A stretch of DNA of 64,000 nt from Vibrio agarivorans (lineage in GTDB: Bacteria > Pseudomonadota > Gammaproteobacteria > Enterobacterales > Vibrionaceae). The notes under the pieces were generated by a model. The model searched no databases, was not told where the DNA came from, and worked only from the letters and a program-made list of their open reading frames with translations. The position numbers and the translations under genes were made by a program. This document shows, in pieces, positions 1 through 10,442 of this stretch. The DNA lies in NCBI RefSeq assembly GCF_030409635.1, contig NZ_JAUFQF010000004.1, forward strand, positions 1,770,241-1,834,240, read 5' to 3'. Position 1 is the first letter of the stretch, and every line of letters starts with the position of its first letter.

Positions 1-17
1 CATACGATAATGCGCAT
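1..17 (-). CDS. Possible start of a minus-strand gene cut by the window edge
   Basis: Only five codons are visible (ATG at 17-15, then Arg-Ile-Ile-Val). A purine-rich AAGG lies about 8 bases upstream of the ATG, a plausible ribosome binding site. In enterobacteria a lytic transglycosylase gene (mltD) lies beside gloB, so this could be its start, but the sequence here is too short to tell. The call rests on start spacing and context only. Confidence 0.3.
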
Positions 18-88
18 AAATACAGCCTTTTTAATATTCGGCTGCTGATAATACTTTCGTCAATATCCACTAGGCAAGGGTAGGATTG

Positions 89-847
89 TCAAAATTCGTT
101 TTTCCACTCACGTAATGCGGTAAAAATGGCGAGTGGATCGCTTGCAACAGTGCGGTTTGTCACGGATTTCATCACACCGGTCTCTTCAAGTCGCAAAAAA
201 GGGTTAATGCGCTTTTCTTGCTCAATAGTCGTTGGCAGCGTTGGTTGCGCCATACCGCGTAAACGAATTACTTCATCACGATAGTCAAGAAGGTGTGGGT
301 TTTCTGGTTCAACCGCTAAAGCAAAAGCGATATTACTGAGTGTGTACTCATGAGCGCAGTAGACCTCAGTCTCAATCGGCAGCTTAGCGATTTTATCGAG
401 AGAGCGCCACATCTGCTCCATAGTACCTTCAAATACGCGCCCACAACCCGCAGAAAAGAGGACATCACCACAAAATAGTTTACCATCCCCGACAAAACCA
501 ATATGACCGGCGGTATGACCTTCAAGATCGAGGACTAAAAAGCGTTCACCAAACAGCTCAAACTGGTCGCCACCTTGCAGTGTTTGTGTCACGGTAGGAA
601 TAGGTTCATTCAACGGGCCAAACACATCAACATGTGGGAACTGACGCACCAGTTCCGCAACACCACCAATGTGATCATTGTGGTGATGAGTAATTAAAAT
701 GACTTCTAATTCAAGATTATGTTGCGTTAAGTAGTCGATCACAGGTTGAGCATCACCGGGGTCAACCACGGCACATCCTTGTTGGCTATTTTGAATTAGC
801 CAGATGTAATTATCGTTAAATGCAGGTATGCTTTTGACATGTAACAT
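89..847 (-). CDS. gloB: Hydroxyacylglutathione hydrolase (glyoxalase II)
   Basis: This cytosolic enzyme hydrolyses S-D-lactoylglutathione to D-lactate and glutathione, the second step of methylglyoxal detoxification. The 252-residue length is normal for the family. The metallo-beta-lactamase motif THHHNDH lies at residues 53-59, giving metal ligands His54, His56, Asp58 and His59. Further conserved segments are GHTAGHIGF near 110-118, [12 protein letters not shown] near 125-136 and the substrate-side CAHEYTLSN near 164-172. It is divergent from the methyltransferase gene, 30 bp away, an arrangement shared with E. coli gloB/yafS. Identification is secure. Confidence 0.97.
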   Translation of the reverse strand: MLHVKSIPAFNDNYIWLIQNSQQGCAVVDPGDAQPVIDYLTQHNLELEVILITHHHNDHIGGVAELVRQFPHVDVFGPLNEPIPTVTQTLQGGDQFELFGERFLVLDLEGHTAGHIGFVGDGKLFCGDVLFSAGCGRVFEGTMEQMWRSLDKIAKLPIETEVYCAHEYTLSNIAFALAVEPENPHLLDYRDEVIRLRGMAQPTLPTTIEQEKRINPFLRLEETGVMKSVTNRTVASDPLAIFTALREWKNEF

Positions 848-877
848 AGTTGAATCTCTAGATGATGTAGGTTACGA

Positions 878-1627
878 ATGAAGCCAGCTCGTAGTAAAAA
901 GGAACTTAATAAACCCACCACATGGAGTGAACTACAAAATGGTCACTGGGTGAGTGAGTCAATTCAACTTCGCTTAGATGAATGGTGCCCAAAATTGTTT
1001 GGTTATCATTTGCTTAAACTTGGTGGCTTAAGCAGTGAGCTTGCCAGTTGTTTTTGTAATATTCAACATCAAGTTAATCTTGATCGCGATAATCCGATTG
1101 CGAGCGTCATTGCTGACTCTTACGAGTTGCCTTTTGTCGAAAAAAGCTTCGATGCGGTGATTTTAGCTCATCAATTAGACTTTTGTGATGACCCACATCG
1201 ATTGCTGCGAGAAATCGACCGCGTGATGATTGATGATGGTTACTTGATCCTTACGGGGTTTAACCCTTTAAGCCTCACGGGGATATCGAGCCTATTGCCT
1301 TGGCGCAAACATAACCTACCTTGGAGTGGACGTATGTTTACGCCATCACGTATCAAAGACTGGTTAGGGGTGCTGAATTACGAGGTGATTGAGTGCGATA
1401 GCTATGCTGTGTTTCCTTATCAGTACAATCGCACCTTTTGGACTTGGCTTGAAAATAGCCTTGGTCAATGGTGTCGCCCGATGGGCAGTTTATACTTTAT
1501 CGTGGCCCGAAAGCGTACCTGTCCGCTCAAACCGATAAAGCCTCATTGGCAGCTAAAACGTCGCTTATCGCCTTTGGTCAATTACTCAAAAGTGGGTATA
1601 CGAGTCAACACCAGACCACAATTGTAA
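878..1627 (+). CDS. SAM-dependent methyltransferase, YafS-like
   Basis: This 249-residue class I methyltransferase resembles the Methyltransf_11 group. A post-motif I region, ADSYELPFVEKSFDAVIL, is followed by a strand ending in DGYLILTGFNP (about residues 115-125), the usual motif II-III layout of a SAM-binding Rossmann fold. The glycine-rich motif I is weak, reading LLKLGGL near residue 48. Its place beside gloB and upstream of rnhA-dnaQ matches E. coli yafS. The substrate is not evident. The ATG at 878 is used because it opens the frame right after the gloB intergenic gap. Confidence 0.85.
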   Translation: MKPARSKKELNKPTTWSELQNGHWVSESIQLRLDEWCPKLFGYHLLKLGGLSSELASCFCNIQHQVNLDRDNPIASVIADSYELPFVEKSFDAVILAHQLDFCDDPHRLLREIDRVMIDDGYLILTGFNPLSLTGISSLLPWRKHNLPWSGRMFTPSRIKDWLGVLNYEVIECDSYAVFPYQYNRTFWTWLENSLGQWCRPMGSLYFIVARKRTCPLKPIKPHWQLKRRLSPLVNYSKVGIRVNTRPQL

Positions 1628-1776
1628 GTAACTTTGAGTTGCATCACTATTGTGGTGAAAATTCTAATGGCAATACATCAATGACGTGTTACTTTACTGG
1701 ATCTTTTTTGCGGTACGTGTGCGTGTGCATAACATGATGCTAACAAGGGTTGAGTTGGTAAACTGAGTAAGTCTTT

Positions 1777-2988
1777 TTGTTAAATCCCTTTCGTATTTCT
1801 TTCATCCTAATAGCGTGCTTGTTGGCATTTTCGAGCCAAGCGAGAGAGTTTCCTGATGCCCGTGAACCCAGAGTGACCATTGAGGTCTGGTCTTCGTTTC
1901 ATGGCGATTTGTTACAAACTGCTGCTCAGCATTTTGAGCAGGAGACTGGACATAAACTCGCTATTCGTCAGTTCAGCTCAACGTTTGATATCCGTTCAGA
2001 GCTGCTGATTGCCAAGATGTTTGGCACCTATGTGCCCGATATGGTTTGGGTGCCTTCCGACTTTCTCGGCCTGCATGAATACATAGGACTAGCTGCATTA
2101 CCTGTTGAATGGGTAGACAAATCGAGTTTTGAGCCAAAAAGCTTAGAGTCCCTGATGATTGATGAGCAAGTTTATGGTCTACCTTTGTCTTTAGGTAATC
2201 ACTTGATGCTCTATTACGACAAGCGCAGAGTGAGTGAACCACTGTTAACGTGGGAGCAACTTATCTCGCTTGAGCAAGCGCTCGATCAAGAATCCCCAAA
2301 CGCCGTTGTAGCAATGGGCGTGGAAGATGCCTATTTCTTCAGCTCGTTTTTCTCACTTTTTTACGACTCCTCACCTATGGTCAGTTTTGAGTTTAACCAA
2401 GATGCGACTGCACAAACGATCCATTTTGTGCAGTCACTATTGCAAAGTGGTGTACTTGCTGACAACTGTGCTCATCAGTGTGGGCGCGATAGGTTGGTGA
2501 GTGGTGAGGTGGACTACCTCATTGACGGTGATTGGGCATTGAGTCTTTTCCCAGCAGAATACATTGAGCAACACCTTGCCATTGCGCCACTTTTGCCCAC
2601 TTGGCAGGGCAAAGCAATGCAATCTTTTTCTGGGGGGAAGGTGGTAGCATTGACTGAAATGGCAATGGCAGACCAAGACAAAAAAGCGGCATTACAGCGT
2701 TTTATTGAGTTGATGCAGCAACCAGCATTTTTGAGTCGACTGCAGCAAGAGACATATCATGTGTCGGCAAACTCAAGCTTCAATCAGAACCATTTAAACC
2801 GTACCGAACTCGAACACGCACTCTATCAACAATATTTATCAGCTCAGCCGATGCCGGTTGACCCTCGCCTCAGTATTGCATGGGAGTCGCTTGCTCGAAC
2901 TCTACAGCGCATCAATGAAGGAATGCCCGTTGATGAGGCGGCGACGTTCTTTGAAACCTTTTTCGTTAAGTATCAACAGAGATTGTAA
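1777..2988 (+). CDS. Periplasmic extracellular solute-binding protein (family 1 type), orphan
   Basis: This 403-residue protein has an N-terminal signal peptide (hydrophobic residues 6-20, cut near SSQA-RE) and a family 1 (maltose-binding-like) solute-binding fold. Typical segments are IEVWSSFHGD near 35-44, the pattern FEQETGHKL, and PDMVWVPSDF. The start is a TTG at 1777; no better ATG lies upstream, so the exact N-terminus is uncertain. No permease or ATPase gene is nearby. Its stop overlaps the ATG of the diguanylate cyclase by one base (TAATG), so the two are co-translated. That suggests it presents a ligand, perhaps a sugar, to the cyclase rather than feeding a transporter. The ligand is unknown. 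Confidence 0.85.
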   Translation: MLNPFRISFILIACLLAFSSQAREFPDAREPRVTIEVWSSFHGDLLQTAAQHFEQETGHKLAIRQFSSTFDIRSELLIAKMFGTYVPDMVWVPSDFLGLHEYIGLAALPVEWVDKSSFEPKSLESLMIDEQVYGLPLSLGNHLMLYYDKRRVSEPLLTWEQLISLEQALDQESPNAVVAMGVEDAYFFSSFFSLFYDSSPMVSFEFNQDATAQTIHFVQSLLQSGVLADNCAHQCGRDRLVSGEVDYLIDGDWALSLFPAEYIEQHLAIAPLLPTWQGKAMQSFSGGKVVALTEMAMADQDKKAALQRFIELMQQPAFLSRLQQETYHVSANSSFNQNHLNRTELEHALYQQYLSAQPMPVDPRLSIAWESLARTLQRINEGMPVDEAATFFETFFVKYQQRL

Positions 2989-4982
2989 TGAAGCGACGTT
3001 TTCCAACCATTAGTATTAAGCTCGCGTTGTATATCGTCGTCGCTTGTTGCGCATTGTTGCCAATGCTCTATGTGAGTCATTACTTCACGAATAACCAAAT
3101 TTCTTTCCTGCATGATCAAAAAGAGCGTCAGCTGAACAACACCGAAACCGCGGTGATAACGACAATTCGCAGTGATGTAACACGTTTGCTCGACACCATC
3201 GCACTCTATTCATCAGATCGCTTTGTTATTCAGGCTGCGAACAACATTATGTTCTCAGCGCCGATGGAGCGAAAAATTCACGATTTCGTCGATCTCACGG
3301 ATATTGATGCAGCGGTGTATTTTATAGATCGTGATTGGGACATTGCTTATGAGGCTGGCGGTAATCTATATCAGTTTGAAAACAGCACATTGATTTCCGT
3401 TCTTAAAACAATGCAGCCAACCCTCTCTAAGGGTCTAGGGTTAACAGTGACTTATAATGAGGCACAGTTGGTCAAAACAGGGGCGGGCGCTGGTGTGGCA
3501 ATTATTGCTCCACTGTTGCCATTTACGTTAGAGGAAGTCAGCCTATATGAGCCACAAGGCTATATTGTTGTACTACTAGATTATAGTAGCATTAGTGCCC
3601 GCGTCGCCCCGCTATTGCTCGAAGGAGAGTCAATCGTTTTTCATCAGCAATTGGAAAATGTTGGGCTAGACATTCAGCATGGGTTCTCTCGAACGCTGAG
3701 TGTTAGTCATCGGTTACTTGAACAGCCTTTTGAGGTTCAAGTGGATTATTACCTTTCAAACAGTGCACGAACCGCTCAATTAAATGAGTACCAATACCAG
3801 ATGCGCAGGGTGATTGGCGTTGTCCTACTAGTGACCTTGCTGGTGGTATGGGCGGTCAACCGTCTCTTTAATCTGCAATTTTCTCGTATTAGCCAAGTTG
3901 TGATGGCTCTGTCCCGTGATGAAGTCATCGGCGTAGCGAGGCCATTCAAGTTTGTGTTTACCGAACTGCGGGATATCGACCGACTTATCAAGGCACAGCG
4001 CCAACGTATCGGCATGCAAGTCGCTGAGTTAGAGGCTTCAAACGTTAAACTTGAAGATGCGAATATCACTATCGCGGAAAAAAACCGTCAGCTAGAGAGC
4101 TTCAATGCCCGCCTTGAGGAGCAAGTGGCTGATAAGACTCAAGTGTTGCAGAAAACACTCTCTCGGGTAGAAAAACACCGCAAGTTGCTCGATAGCATCC
4201 TCTCTCATATTAGTCGCTTTTCCCATGTTGGTTATCGAGGTTTACCCGGCTTAGTCGAGCAACAGCTTAAATCTCTGTTTGGGTTTGAGCGAGTGACATT
4301 TACTTATCAGCCTCATGAACGTAGCCATGTTGAACTGCTCTCTTCAGTAGATAAGGTGCAGGGGTATTTATCTTACTATCCATTGATTTTATCGGATGAA
4401 GAACAGCTTCTAATGGATATTTACTGCCAGCAGCTAGCCTCTTGGGTAGAGTTAGAGCGTATTACCCGTTGTGATGGCTTAACCAATAGCTTTAATCGTC
4501 TTGCCTTTGATGATGACTTTGCTTATCTAAAGCAGCAGTTTGAGAAAGGTAAAGAGCAACAACTTGGTCTGATAGTGGTGGATATTAATGGCTTAAAGCC
4601 AATCAATGATCAGTATGGCCATGAATTAGGTGACAAGCTGATTATCAAGTGTAGTGAACTACTTCATATTAGCTCTGCAAAACTTATGTCCAATATTTAT
4701 CGAGTCGGTGGTGACGAGTTTGTTCTGCTGCTGCCTGGTATCACTTATTCCGAACTCGCGGCTCTTGAAGCAGATATGTCGACCAGACAAGAAAATACAG
4801 TGATCTTCGATGTGCAGGGGCAAGCCCATGCGGTCAGTCTGTCAATCGGTACCGTGCACAGTTGTGATACTGACTTAGATGACATGTTTCAAGTGGCGGA
4901 TGACAATATGTATCGCAGCAAGCATCGTCACTATTACCAGAGTGAACGTGATAACCCAAGTGGGCGTGAGCATCAAAGATAA
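2988..4982 (+). CDS. Membrane-anchored diguanylate cyclase with periplasmic sensor region
   Basis: This 664-residue inner-membrane GGDEF protein would make cyclic di-GMP from two GTP. The order is TM1 (about 11-30), a large periplasmic region (about 31-273), TM2 (about 274-294), a linker, a long coiled coil (about 335-400), a short intermediate segment, and the GGDEF domain (about 495-650). The active-site motif is intact, GGDEF at 574-578 within YRVGGDEFVLLLP. The usual inhibitory I-site RxxD just upstream is absent, so product feedback may be weak. It is translationally coupled to the preceding solute-binding protein. By analogy with the NspS/MbaA pair of V. cholerae, ligand-bound binding protein may dock on the periplasmic region. 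Confidence 0.92.
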   Translation: MKRRFPTISIKLALYIVVACCALLPMLYVSHYFTNNQISFLHDQKERQLNNTETAVITTIRSDVTRLLDTIALYSSDRFVIQAANNIMFSAPMERKIHDFVDLTDIDAAVYFIDRDWDIAYEAGGNLYQFENSTLISVLKTMQPTLSKGLGLTVTYNEAQLVKTGAGAGVAIIAPLLPFTLEEVSLYEPQGYIVVLLDYSSISARVAPLLLEGESIVFHQQLENVGLDIQHGFSRTLSVSHRLLEQPFEVQVDYYLSNSARTAQLNEYQYQMRRVIGVVLLVTLLVVWAVNRLFNLQFSRISQVVMALSRDEVIGVARPFKFVFTELRDIDRLIKAQRQRIGMQVAELEASNVKLEDANITIAEKNRQLESFNARLEEQVADKTQVLQKTLSRVEKHRKLLDSILSHISRFSHVGYRGLPGLVEQQLKSLFGFERVTFTYQPHERSHVELLSSVDKVQGYLSYYPLILSDEEQLLMDIYCQQLASWVELERITRCDGLTNSFNRLAFDDDFAYLKQQFEKGKEQQLGLIVVDINGLKPINDQYGHELGDKLIIKCSELLHISSAKLMSNIYRVGGDEFVLLLPGITYSELAALEADMSTRQENTVIFDVQGQAHAVSLSIGTVHSCDTDLDDMFQVADDNMYRSKHRHYYQSERDNPSGREHQR

Positions 4983-4998
4983 CGTAACGATTAAAGAA

Positions 4999-5021
4999 AA
5001 CAGGCCTCGATAGGGCCTGTT
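4999..5021. terminator. Hairpin between the convergent cyclase and rnhA genes
   Basis: Inverted repeat AACAGGCC/GGCCTGTT with a 7-base loop lies just after the cyclase stop and before the rnhA stop. It probably ends transcription from both sides, though the U-tract is weak. Confidence 0.6.
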
Positions 5022-5044
5022 ATGGTTAAAAAGCTCGGTTACAG

Positions 5045-5509
5045 TTAAGAAGCTTGGTAGCCCTCATCAACCTCGGTTGGGTTTTCTGCAGCAGTTCGTG
5101 CCAGTTCGTCACACATTTCGTTTTCGCGATGCCCAGCATGGCCTTTCACCCAACGCCAATCGACTTGGTGACGCTGAGTTTCAGTATCAAGCGCTTTCCA
5201 TAGGTCGGCATTTTTTACTGGTTTCTTATCCGCCGTTTTCCAATCGCGTTTTTTCCAGTTGTGAATCCATTGGGTAATACCTTGGCGGACATATTGACTG
5301 TCTGTGGTTAATATAACTTGGCACGGCTGCTTGAGGGTTTGCAGCGCCACAACCGCAGCAAGCATCTCCATGCGATTGTTCGTGGTGAGGGTATATCCCT
5401 TAGCGAGAGTCTTCTCAGTTTGCTTATAGCGTAGGACAATGCCATAGCCCCCTGGACCTGGGTTGCCAAGGCAAGATCCATCAGTGAAAATTTCCACGAG
5501 TTTTGTCAT
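5045..5509 (-). CDS. rnhA: Ribonuclease HI
   Basis: This 154-residue enzyme cleaves the RNA strand of RNA-DNA hybrids, acting in primer removal and R-loop control. The four catalytic carboxylates align with the E. coli enzyme at the same positions: Asp10 (FTDGS), Glu48 (NNRMEM), Asp70 (TTDSQY) and Asp134 (ENEMCDELA). It is divergent from dnaQ with about 80 bp between starts, the same arrangement as in E. coli. Confidence 0.97.
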   Translation of the reverse strand: MTKLVEIFTDGSCLGNPGPGGYGIVLRYKQTEKTLAKGYTLTTNNRMEMLAAVVALQTLKQPCQVILTTDSQYVRQGITQWIHNWKKRDWKTADKKPVKNADLWKALDTETQRHQVDWRWVKGHAGHRENEMCDELARTAAENPTEVDEGYQAS

Positions 5510-5591
5510 GATTTGATACTATAGTTTCAGCGTTGATTAAAAGAGACTGGTGCAGACTCATCTAAGTATATAGTCTGACACAATATTTGAT

Positions 5592-6332
5592 ATGAATACT
5601 AGCGACAATTCTACGACACACAGAATCGTGGTTCTCGATACAGAAACCACAGGTATGAACCGCGAAGGCGGCCCACACTATGAAGGACATCGCATCATCG
5701 AAATTGGTGCGGTAGAGATCATTAACCGAAAGCTGACTGGCCGTCACTACCATGTCTACATTAAGCCAGACCGTGAAATTCAACCCGATGCAATCGAGGT
5801 TCACGGCATCACGGACGAGTTTTTGCGTGATAAGCCGCAATATAATGAGATTCACCAAGAGTTTGTTGATTTCATTCGTGGTGCAGAGCTGATTGCCCAT
5901 AACGCGCCCTTCGATGTGGGCTTTATGGACCATGAGTTTGCAAAGCTCGACCCATCGAACGCGACTACGGCTGACTTATGTAAAGTGACCGATACGCTGG
6001 CAATGGCTAAGAAAATGGCCAACATGCCAGCGAGGAAGAACCTAGACTCTCTCGCTAAACACTACACGATTGATACCTCTGCGCGTGTTCTTCACGGGGC
6101 ATTGCTCGATGCTGAGATCCTCGCGGATGTTTATCTGGCGATGACTGGTGGGCAAACCGCACTGCAGTTTAATGCCAACAATGATAATGGCGAGCAAGGA
6201 GGCGAAGAGATTCGCCGTCTAGTTGGTCGAAAACCGCTAAAGGTTTTGCATGCTTCTGCCGATGAGTTAGAAGCGCACCAATCTCGATTGGATATCGTTG
6301 AAAAAGGTGGTGCTTGTCTTTGGCGTCAGTAG
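5592..6332 (+). CDS. dnaQ: DNA polymerase III epsilon subunit (3'-5' proofreading exonuclease)
   Basis: This 246-residue proofreading subunit of the replicative polymerase core belongs to the DEDDh family. Motif Exo I is VLDTETTGM with Asp16 and Glu18, Exo II is HNAPFDVGFMD, and Exo III is HGALLDAEILADVYL. A C-terminal tail of about 60 residues would bind the alpha subunit (PolC/DnaE). It is divergent from rnhA and followed after 8 bp by a TIGR03503-type gene. Confidence 0.97.
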   Translation: MNTSDNSTTHRIVVLDTETTGMNREGGPHYEGHRIIEIGAVEIINRKLTGRHYHVYIKPDREIQPDAIEVHGITDEFLRDKPQYNEIHQEFVDFIRGAELIAHNAPFDVGFMDHEFAKLDPSNATTADLCKVTDTLAMAKKMANMPARKNLDSLAKHYTIDTSARVLHGALLDAEILADVYLAMTGGQTALQFNANNDNGEQGGEEIRRLVGRKPLKVLHASADELEAHQSRLDIVEKGGACLWRQ

Positions 6333-6340
6333 GAGAGTTC

Positions 6341-7588
6341 ATGAAAACGGCGGTGATAGCTCTATTTTTAGTTCTGTTTAGTAGTATAAGCTTTGCCTCT
6401 CAAGAGAGCGCAATGTCACTACTCGACAACCGTTTTCGTGTTGATCCTTCTATCGAGCAGATCACGTTTGTAATTTACCGCGCAGAGCGCTCTCAACCGG
6501 TTGTGTTGGTGAGGCCTGACGGTAAAAAATACTATGCATGGAAAAATGAAGACAATGTTCGTTGGTATCAAGAGTCAGCGATGGACATTGTGTCGATTGA
6601 CAACCCAATGCCCGGCCCATGGCAAGCGGTGGGTAAAGTCACACCAAAGAACAAGATTCTGCTGATTTCCCATCTAGAGCTGAGAGCGGATACACTGCCC
6701 TCCCGTCTTTATCAAGGGGAAGAGATTAAGTTCACGGCAGAATTAACCTCAGATGGTGATCCTCTGGTGTTACGAGATTTTCTCGACAGGGTGAACTTGC
6801 GAGTCACCTTCACTAAGTACGTCGAGAATGAGTCTGAATTGCTCGCACAAGCAAAACCCGTTCCAGAAGTTGTCGGTGAGTTTGCTGATGATGGCCAGGG
6901 TTTAGATGAAGTGGCTGGCGATGGGCGGTTTACCGTTGCCCTACCTATCACACCAGTGCCGGGTAAGTACCGCGTGCGTATTACCTCAGGAAACGGTGTC
7001 TTTTTGCGTGCGATTGAGCAAGAGGTGTTGGTGTATCCAACCCCTGTGAGTGTCACACTTGAGCAATCCAGAGAGCCAGGGAAAAGTCATCAGGTGCGGG
7101 TATCTGGTGAGTCCGGCATGATTGAGCCCGGCTCGCTGGCTGCTAAAGTGGATCACGTAAACCCTAGCAAAGAAGTCAACCATGTTGAGTTAGTCGCAAA
7201 ACCAGATGAGACTGAGCTCAACTTGGCAATTCCTTATCAAGGAGCGCTGGGTAATTACACTTGGGACACCACGGTGTTTGCGACCGACTTGGCCAGTAAG
7301 CGTTCTTTGCAGTTTCGTTTCGCCAACCGCAGTTATTCTGTCGCGGAAGAAATTGATCTTGAGGAAACTCGTCGTTTACAAGAGCTAGAGCGACAAGAAC
7401 AACTTAAACGCCAGCAAGAGCAACACCTTATGGCACACCGAGCCGAGGTGCGTAAGCGTGCAGTGATATGGGTGATTGTGGGGAACATTGCGGTTATTGT
7501 TATTGGGTTACTGACGTGGTTCTTATTACGCAGACGCAAAGCGAAAAAAGCAGAGTTACCTGAAATGCAATTAGACCTGCCGAAATAG
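6341..7588 (+). CDS. TIGR03503 family protein, secreted with C-terminal membrane anchor
   Basis: This 415-residue protein has no assigned function. I chose the ATG at 6341 because AGGAG lies at 6331-6335; the longer frame from 6314 overlaps dnaQ. Residues 1-20 form a signal peptide ending SFAS. A large periplasmic region follows, with beta-rich segments. Near the C-terminus there is a Glu/Gln/Arg-rich coiled segment, then a single TM helix, then a Lys/Arg-rich cytoplasmic tail. This topology and the position after dnaQ match the TIGR03503 family as I remember it from Vibrio and Shewanella genomes. Confidence 0.75.
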   Translation: MKTAVIALFLVLFSSISFASQESAMSLLDNRFRVDPSIEQITFVIYRAERSQPVVLVRPDGKKYYAWKNEDNVRWYQESAMDIVSIDNPMPGPWQAVGKVTPKNKILLISHLELRADTLPSRLYQGEEIKFTAELTSDGDPLVLRDFLDRVNLRVTFTKYVENESELLAQAKPVPEVVGEFADDGQGLDEVAGDGRFTVALPITPVPGKYRVRITSGNGVFLRAIEQEVLVYPTPVSVTLEQSREPGKSHQVRVSGESGMIEPGSLAAKVDHVNPSKEVNHVELVAKPDETELNLAIPYQGALGNYTWDTTVFATDLASKRSLQFRFANRSYSVAEEIDLEETRRLQELERQEQLKRQQEQHLMAHRAEVRKRAVIWVIVGNIAVIVIGLLTWFLLRRRKAKKAELPEMQLDLPK

Positions 7589-7610
7589 ACTTGAATGTGA
7601 AGAATAATAG

Positions 7611-7642
7611 AAGCCCAGCAACGTAAACTTGCTGGGCTTTTT
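7611..7642. terminator. Bidirectional terminator between convergent genes
   Basis: AAGCCCAGCAA pairs with TTGCTGGGCTT around a 7-base loop, with a run of T on the plus side. It separates the TIGR03503-type gene from fadE, which converges on it. Confidence 0.85.
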
Positions 7643-7688
7643 ACTTGGGGGGTTACTTAAAGATCCAGTACCAAATTAGCACAGGGCA

Positions 7689-10133
7689 CTATGCGACCTC
7701 TACCAGTTTAGCTGGGCTTTTTTTGGCGGCGAGGTAGTCAGGTTCAAAATCATCGACGTTAATGGTTTCAAGTCGACGAGCTTCGGCTTTACGTAATAAA
7801 TCTGCTTCCTCAGAGGTTAAAATCCCTTCAGCAAGACCAAGTTCTGCAACCGTATCAAGCTGAGTAAAGGGACGACGCTCTTTGCGCGCTTTACACACTT
7901 TGTCGAAAAGAGGCTCTACTTGTAATATCAGACTTAGTGTGTCGTTGATACGGCCGGCTGGGTTATTGCGTGTTGGCTCTAGGTATTGGAAGCGCCCGAT
8001 ACGATCTCTCGATTCATTCGGTGTTTGCATCAACTGCGCGACTTTGTGATCAAGCTTATCGCTTGGTAAGCGACGAACACGCCCGAATGGCAGCAGCAAT
8101 ACACGCAGCGCTCGACCAGTAACTCGATTAGGGAAGTTTGCCAAGAACTCATCAATTGCGACTTCGGCTTGATACAAGCTGTCTTGTAAACCCCATTCCA
8201 GTAGTGGTAAGTCTTCTGTTTTACGTCCTTCTTGATCGAAGCGTTTTAATGTCGCAGAGCTTAGGTAGAGTTGGCTTAGAATATCACCAAGCCGCGCTGA
8301 TAAGCGCTCTTTGCGTTTCAGAGAGCCGCCGAGTACCGCCATTGAAATATCAGAGAGTAACGCAAGGTTGGCGCTGTAGCGATTGAGTTTTTGATAGTAG
8401 CGCTTAGTACTGTCATTGATTGGGCTAGCACTACCATAACCATCGGTCAGGCCGAGCCACAGGCTGCGAACAAGGTTACTCATGGTAAATCCAACGTGAC
8501 CCATTAGCGCATGGTCAAATTGGTCAAGAGCATTGTTGTGCTGTGAATGGGCCGCTTCCATTTCACTTAATACATATGGGTGGCAACGAATCGCGCCTTG
8601 GCCATAGATGATCATTGAGCGAGTTAAGATATTCGCGCCCTCGACCGTTATGGCAATTGGTGCTCCTTGATAGCCACGCGCAAGGAAGTTTGCAGGCCCC
8701 ATACAGATACCTTTACCTCCAACAATATCCATCGCGTCAATCACACTTTGTTGACCTCGGTGAGTACAGTGGTATTTGACAATGGCAGAAATAACCGACG
8801 GTTTCTGGCCTAGATCGATACCTGCAACGGTAAGGTTACTCGCCGCGTCCATCACATAGGCGTTACCCGCGATACGTGACAGTGGCGCTTCGATACCTTC
8901 CATATGACCGATTGGTTGTTTGAACTGTCGACGAATGCGCGCATAAGCGCCAGTGGCCATTGCTGCGGTTTTTAGTGCTCCGGTGCTGTTGGATGGCAGT
9001 GTAATGCCGCGTCCTACAGAGAGACACTCCACCAGCATACGCCAACCTTGTCCTGCCATTTTAGGGCCACCGATGATGTAATCCATTGGTACGAAAAGGT
9101 CGTTGGCACGGGTAGGGCCATTTTGGAAGGGGACATTCAGTGGGAAGTGGCGGTTACCTATCTCAACTCCTTTAAGGTGAGTCGGAATTAGCGCACAAGT
9201 GATGCCAAGATCTTCAGTGTCACCCAATAATCCTTCAGGATCGCGCAGCTTAAAGGCGAGACCAAGCACAGTGGCAACAGGCGCTAGAGTGATATATCGC
9301 TTATTCCAAGTTAGGCGCATACCCAAAACTTCTTTCCCTTCCCATTGGCCTTTGCACACAATGCCAAAATCAGGGATGGCACCCGCATCAGAACCTGCCT
9401 CTGGGCTAGTTAGAGCGAAACAAGGGATCTCTTTACCTTCAGCTAATCGTGGTAGGTAGTGGTCTTGTTGTTCTTTTGTGCCGTAGTGCTGCAGTAACTC
9501 ACCAGGGCCGAGAGAGTTTGGTACGCCAACAGTAGATGAAAGCACAGCAGACACGCCGCTGAGTTTTTGCAGTACTAAAGATTGGGCGTACGCTGAAAAT
9601 TCTAAGCCACCGTATTTTTTCTTGATGATCATGGCAAAGAACTTATTGTCCTTTAAGTATTGCCATACATGAGGAGGTAAATCCGCCAGCTCATGAGTCA
9701 CCTCAAAATCATTCACCATTGCACACACTTCATTGACAGGACCATCAAGAAAGGCTTGCTCTTCAGCGGTCAATTGCGGAGCAGAAATACTGTGTAGGTC
9801 ATCCCACTTCGGTTTGCCTTTGAATAGTTCGGCCTCCCACCAGACCGTGCCTGCGGCGAGTGCCTCTTTTTCTGTTTGAGACATCGCTGGCAGAACCTTG
9901 CGAAAAACCGACAGTGCTTTACGAGAAAATAGTGAGTAGCGAATGCTGGGTACTGTCAGTACTGCTGCAATAGCCGCAAATACAATCCAAGTGATACTAC
10001 CGGTTGAACCAAAAAGTGTGGTGACAAGCATTGCAGCTGCGGTTGTTATGAGTCCTGTCATCAAAGAGAGTCTTTGATAGAGGGCGTAACTGACCGCAAA
10101 GAGGATGACGAGTGTAGAGAGCAAGAGTTCCAT
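7689..10133 (-). CDS. fadE: Acyl-CoA dehydrogenase FadE
   Basis: This 814-residue membrane-associated flavoenzyme performs the first step of fatty acid beta-oxidation, making trans-2-enoyl-CoA. The length equals that of E. coli FadE, far longer than ordinary 380-residue acyl-CoA dehydrogenases. Two hydrophobic segments occupy residues 1-65. The dehydrogenase core contains [14 protein letters not shown] near 240-255, the classical FAD/substrate signature. The long C-terminal domain is typical of the FadE group. A palindromic FadR-type operator lies 47 bp upstream of the start, so repression by FadR is likely. The neighbour gmhA is divergent, as in E. coli. Confidence 0.96.
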   Translation of the reverse strand: MELLLSTLVILFAVSYALYQRLSLMTGLITTAAAMLVTTLFGSTGSITWIVFAAIAAVLTVPSIRYSLFSRKALSVFRKVLPAMSQTEKEALAAGTVWWEAELFKGKPKWDDLHSISAPQLTAEEQAFLDGPVNEVCAMVNDFEVTHELADLPPHVWQYLKDNKFFAMIIKKKYGGLEFSAYAQSLVLQKLSGVSAVLSSTVGVPNSLGPGELLQHYGTKEQQDHYLPRLAEGKEIPCFALTSPEAGSDAGAIPDFGIVCKGQWEGKEVLGMRLTWNKRYITLAPVATVLGLAFKLRDPEGLLGDTEDLGITCALIPTHLKGVEIGNRHFPLNVPFQNGPTRANDLFVPMDYIIGGPKMAGQGWRMLVECLSVGRGITLPSNSTGALKTAAMATGAYARIRRQFKQPIGHMEGIEAPLSRIAGNAYVMDAASNLTVAGIDLGQKPSVISAIVKYHCTHRGQQSVIDAMDIVGGKGICMGPANFLARGYQGAPIAITVEGANILTRSMIIYGQGAIRCHPYVLSEMEAAHSQHNNALDQFDHALMGHVGFTMSNLVRSLWLGLTDGYGSASPINDSTKRYYQKLNRYSANLALLSDISMAVLGGSLKRKERLSARLGDILSQLYLSSATLKRFDQEGRKTEDLPLLEWGLQDSLYQAEVAIDEFLANFPNRVTGRALRVLLLPFGRVRRLPSDKLDHKVAQLMQTPNESRDRIGRFQYLEPTRNNPAGRINDTLSLILQVEPLFDKVCKARKERRPFTQLDTVAELGLAEGILTSEEADLLRKAEARRLETINVDDFEPDYLAAKKSPAKLVEVA

Positions 10134-10179
10134 AATGTTTCCTTACAGAGGCACATGTTGGTTTATACGTATTATTTTA

Positions 10180-10200
10180 ATTACTGGTCTAACCAGTAAT
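10180..10200. promoter_or_regulatory. FadR-type operator upstream of fadE
   Basis: A perfect 9-bp dyad, ATTACTGGT-CTA-ACCAGTAAT, contains the FadR core TGGT-N3-ACCA. It sits 47-67 bp upstream of the fadE ATG on the minus strand. Binding of FadR here would couple fadE expression to long-chain acyl-CoA. The assignment is from motif and context. Confidence 0.75.
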
Positions 10201-10442
10201 GGTAATTATAGTTAAACATTTTGTTAACATCTTGCTCAAGTCAGAATTGAATAAAAAGTGATCTAAATCGAGCCTTTACTCCAAATAGTAAAATTAGGCT
10301 GGCGTATTTTTGTCCAGCAGAGCACGAACATGTCACTTATTCGCCCATTCTTTCGCCTATGCTATCGACAGAACGTTTTGAGTGAGTAAACTCGAAAGAA
10401 ACGCCAAGGTGGCGGCAACAAATAACAATGAAGAGATAGCCT

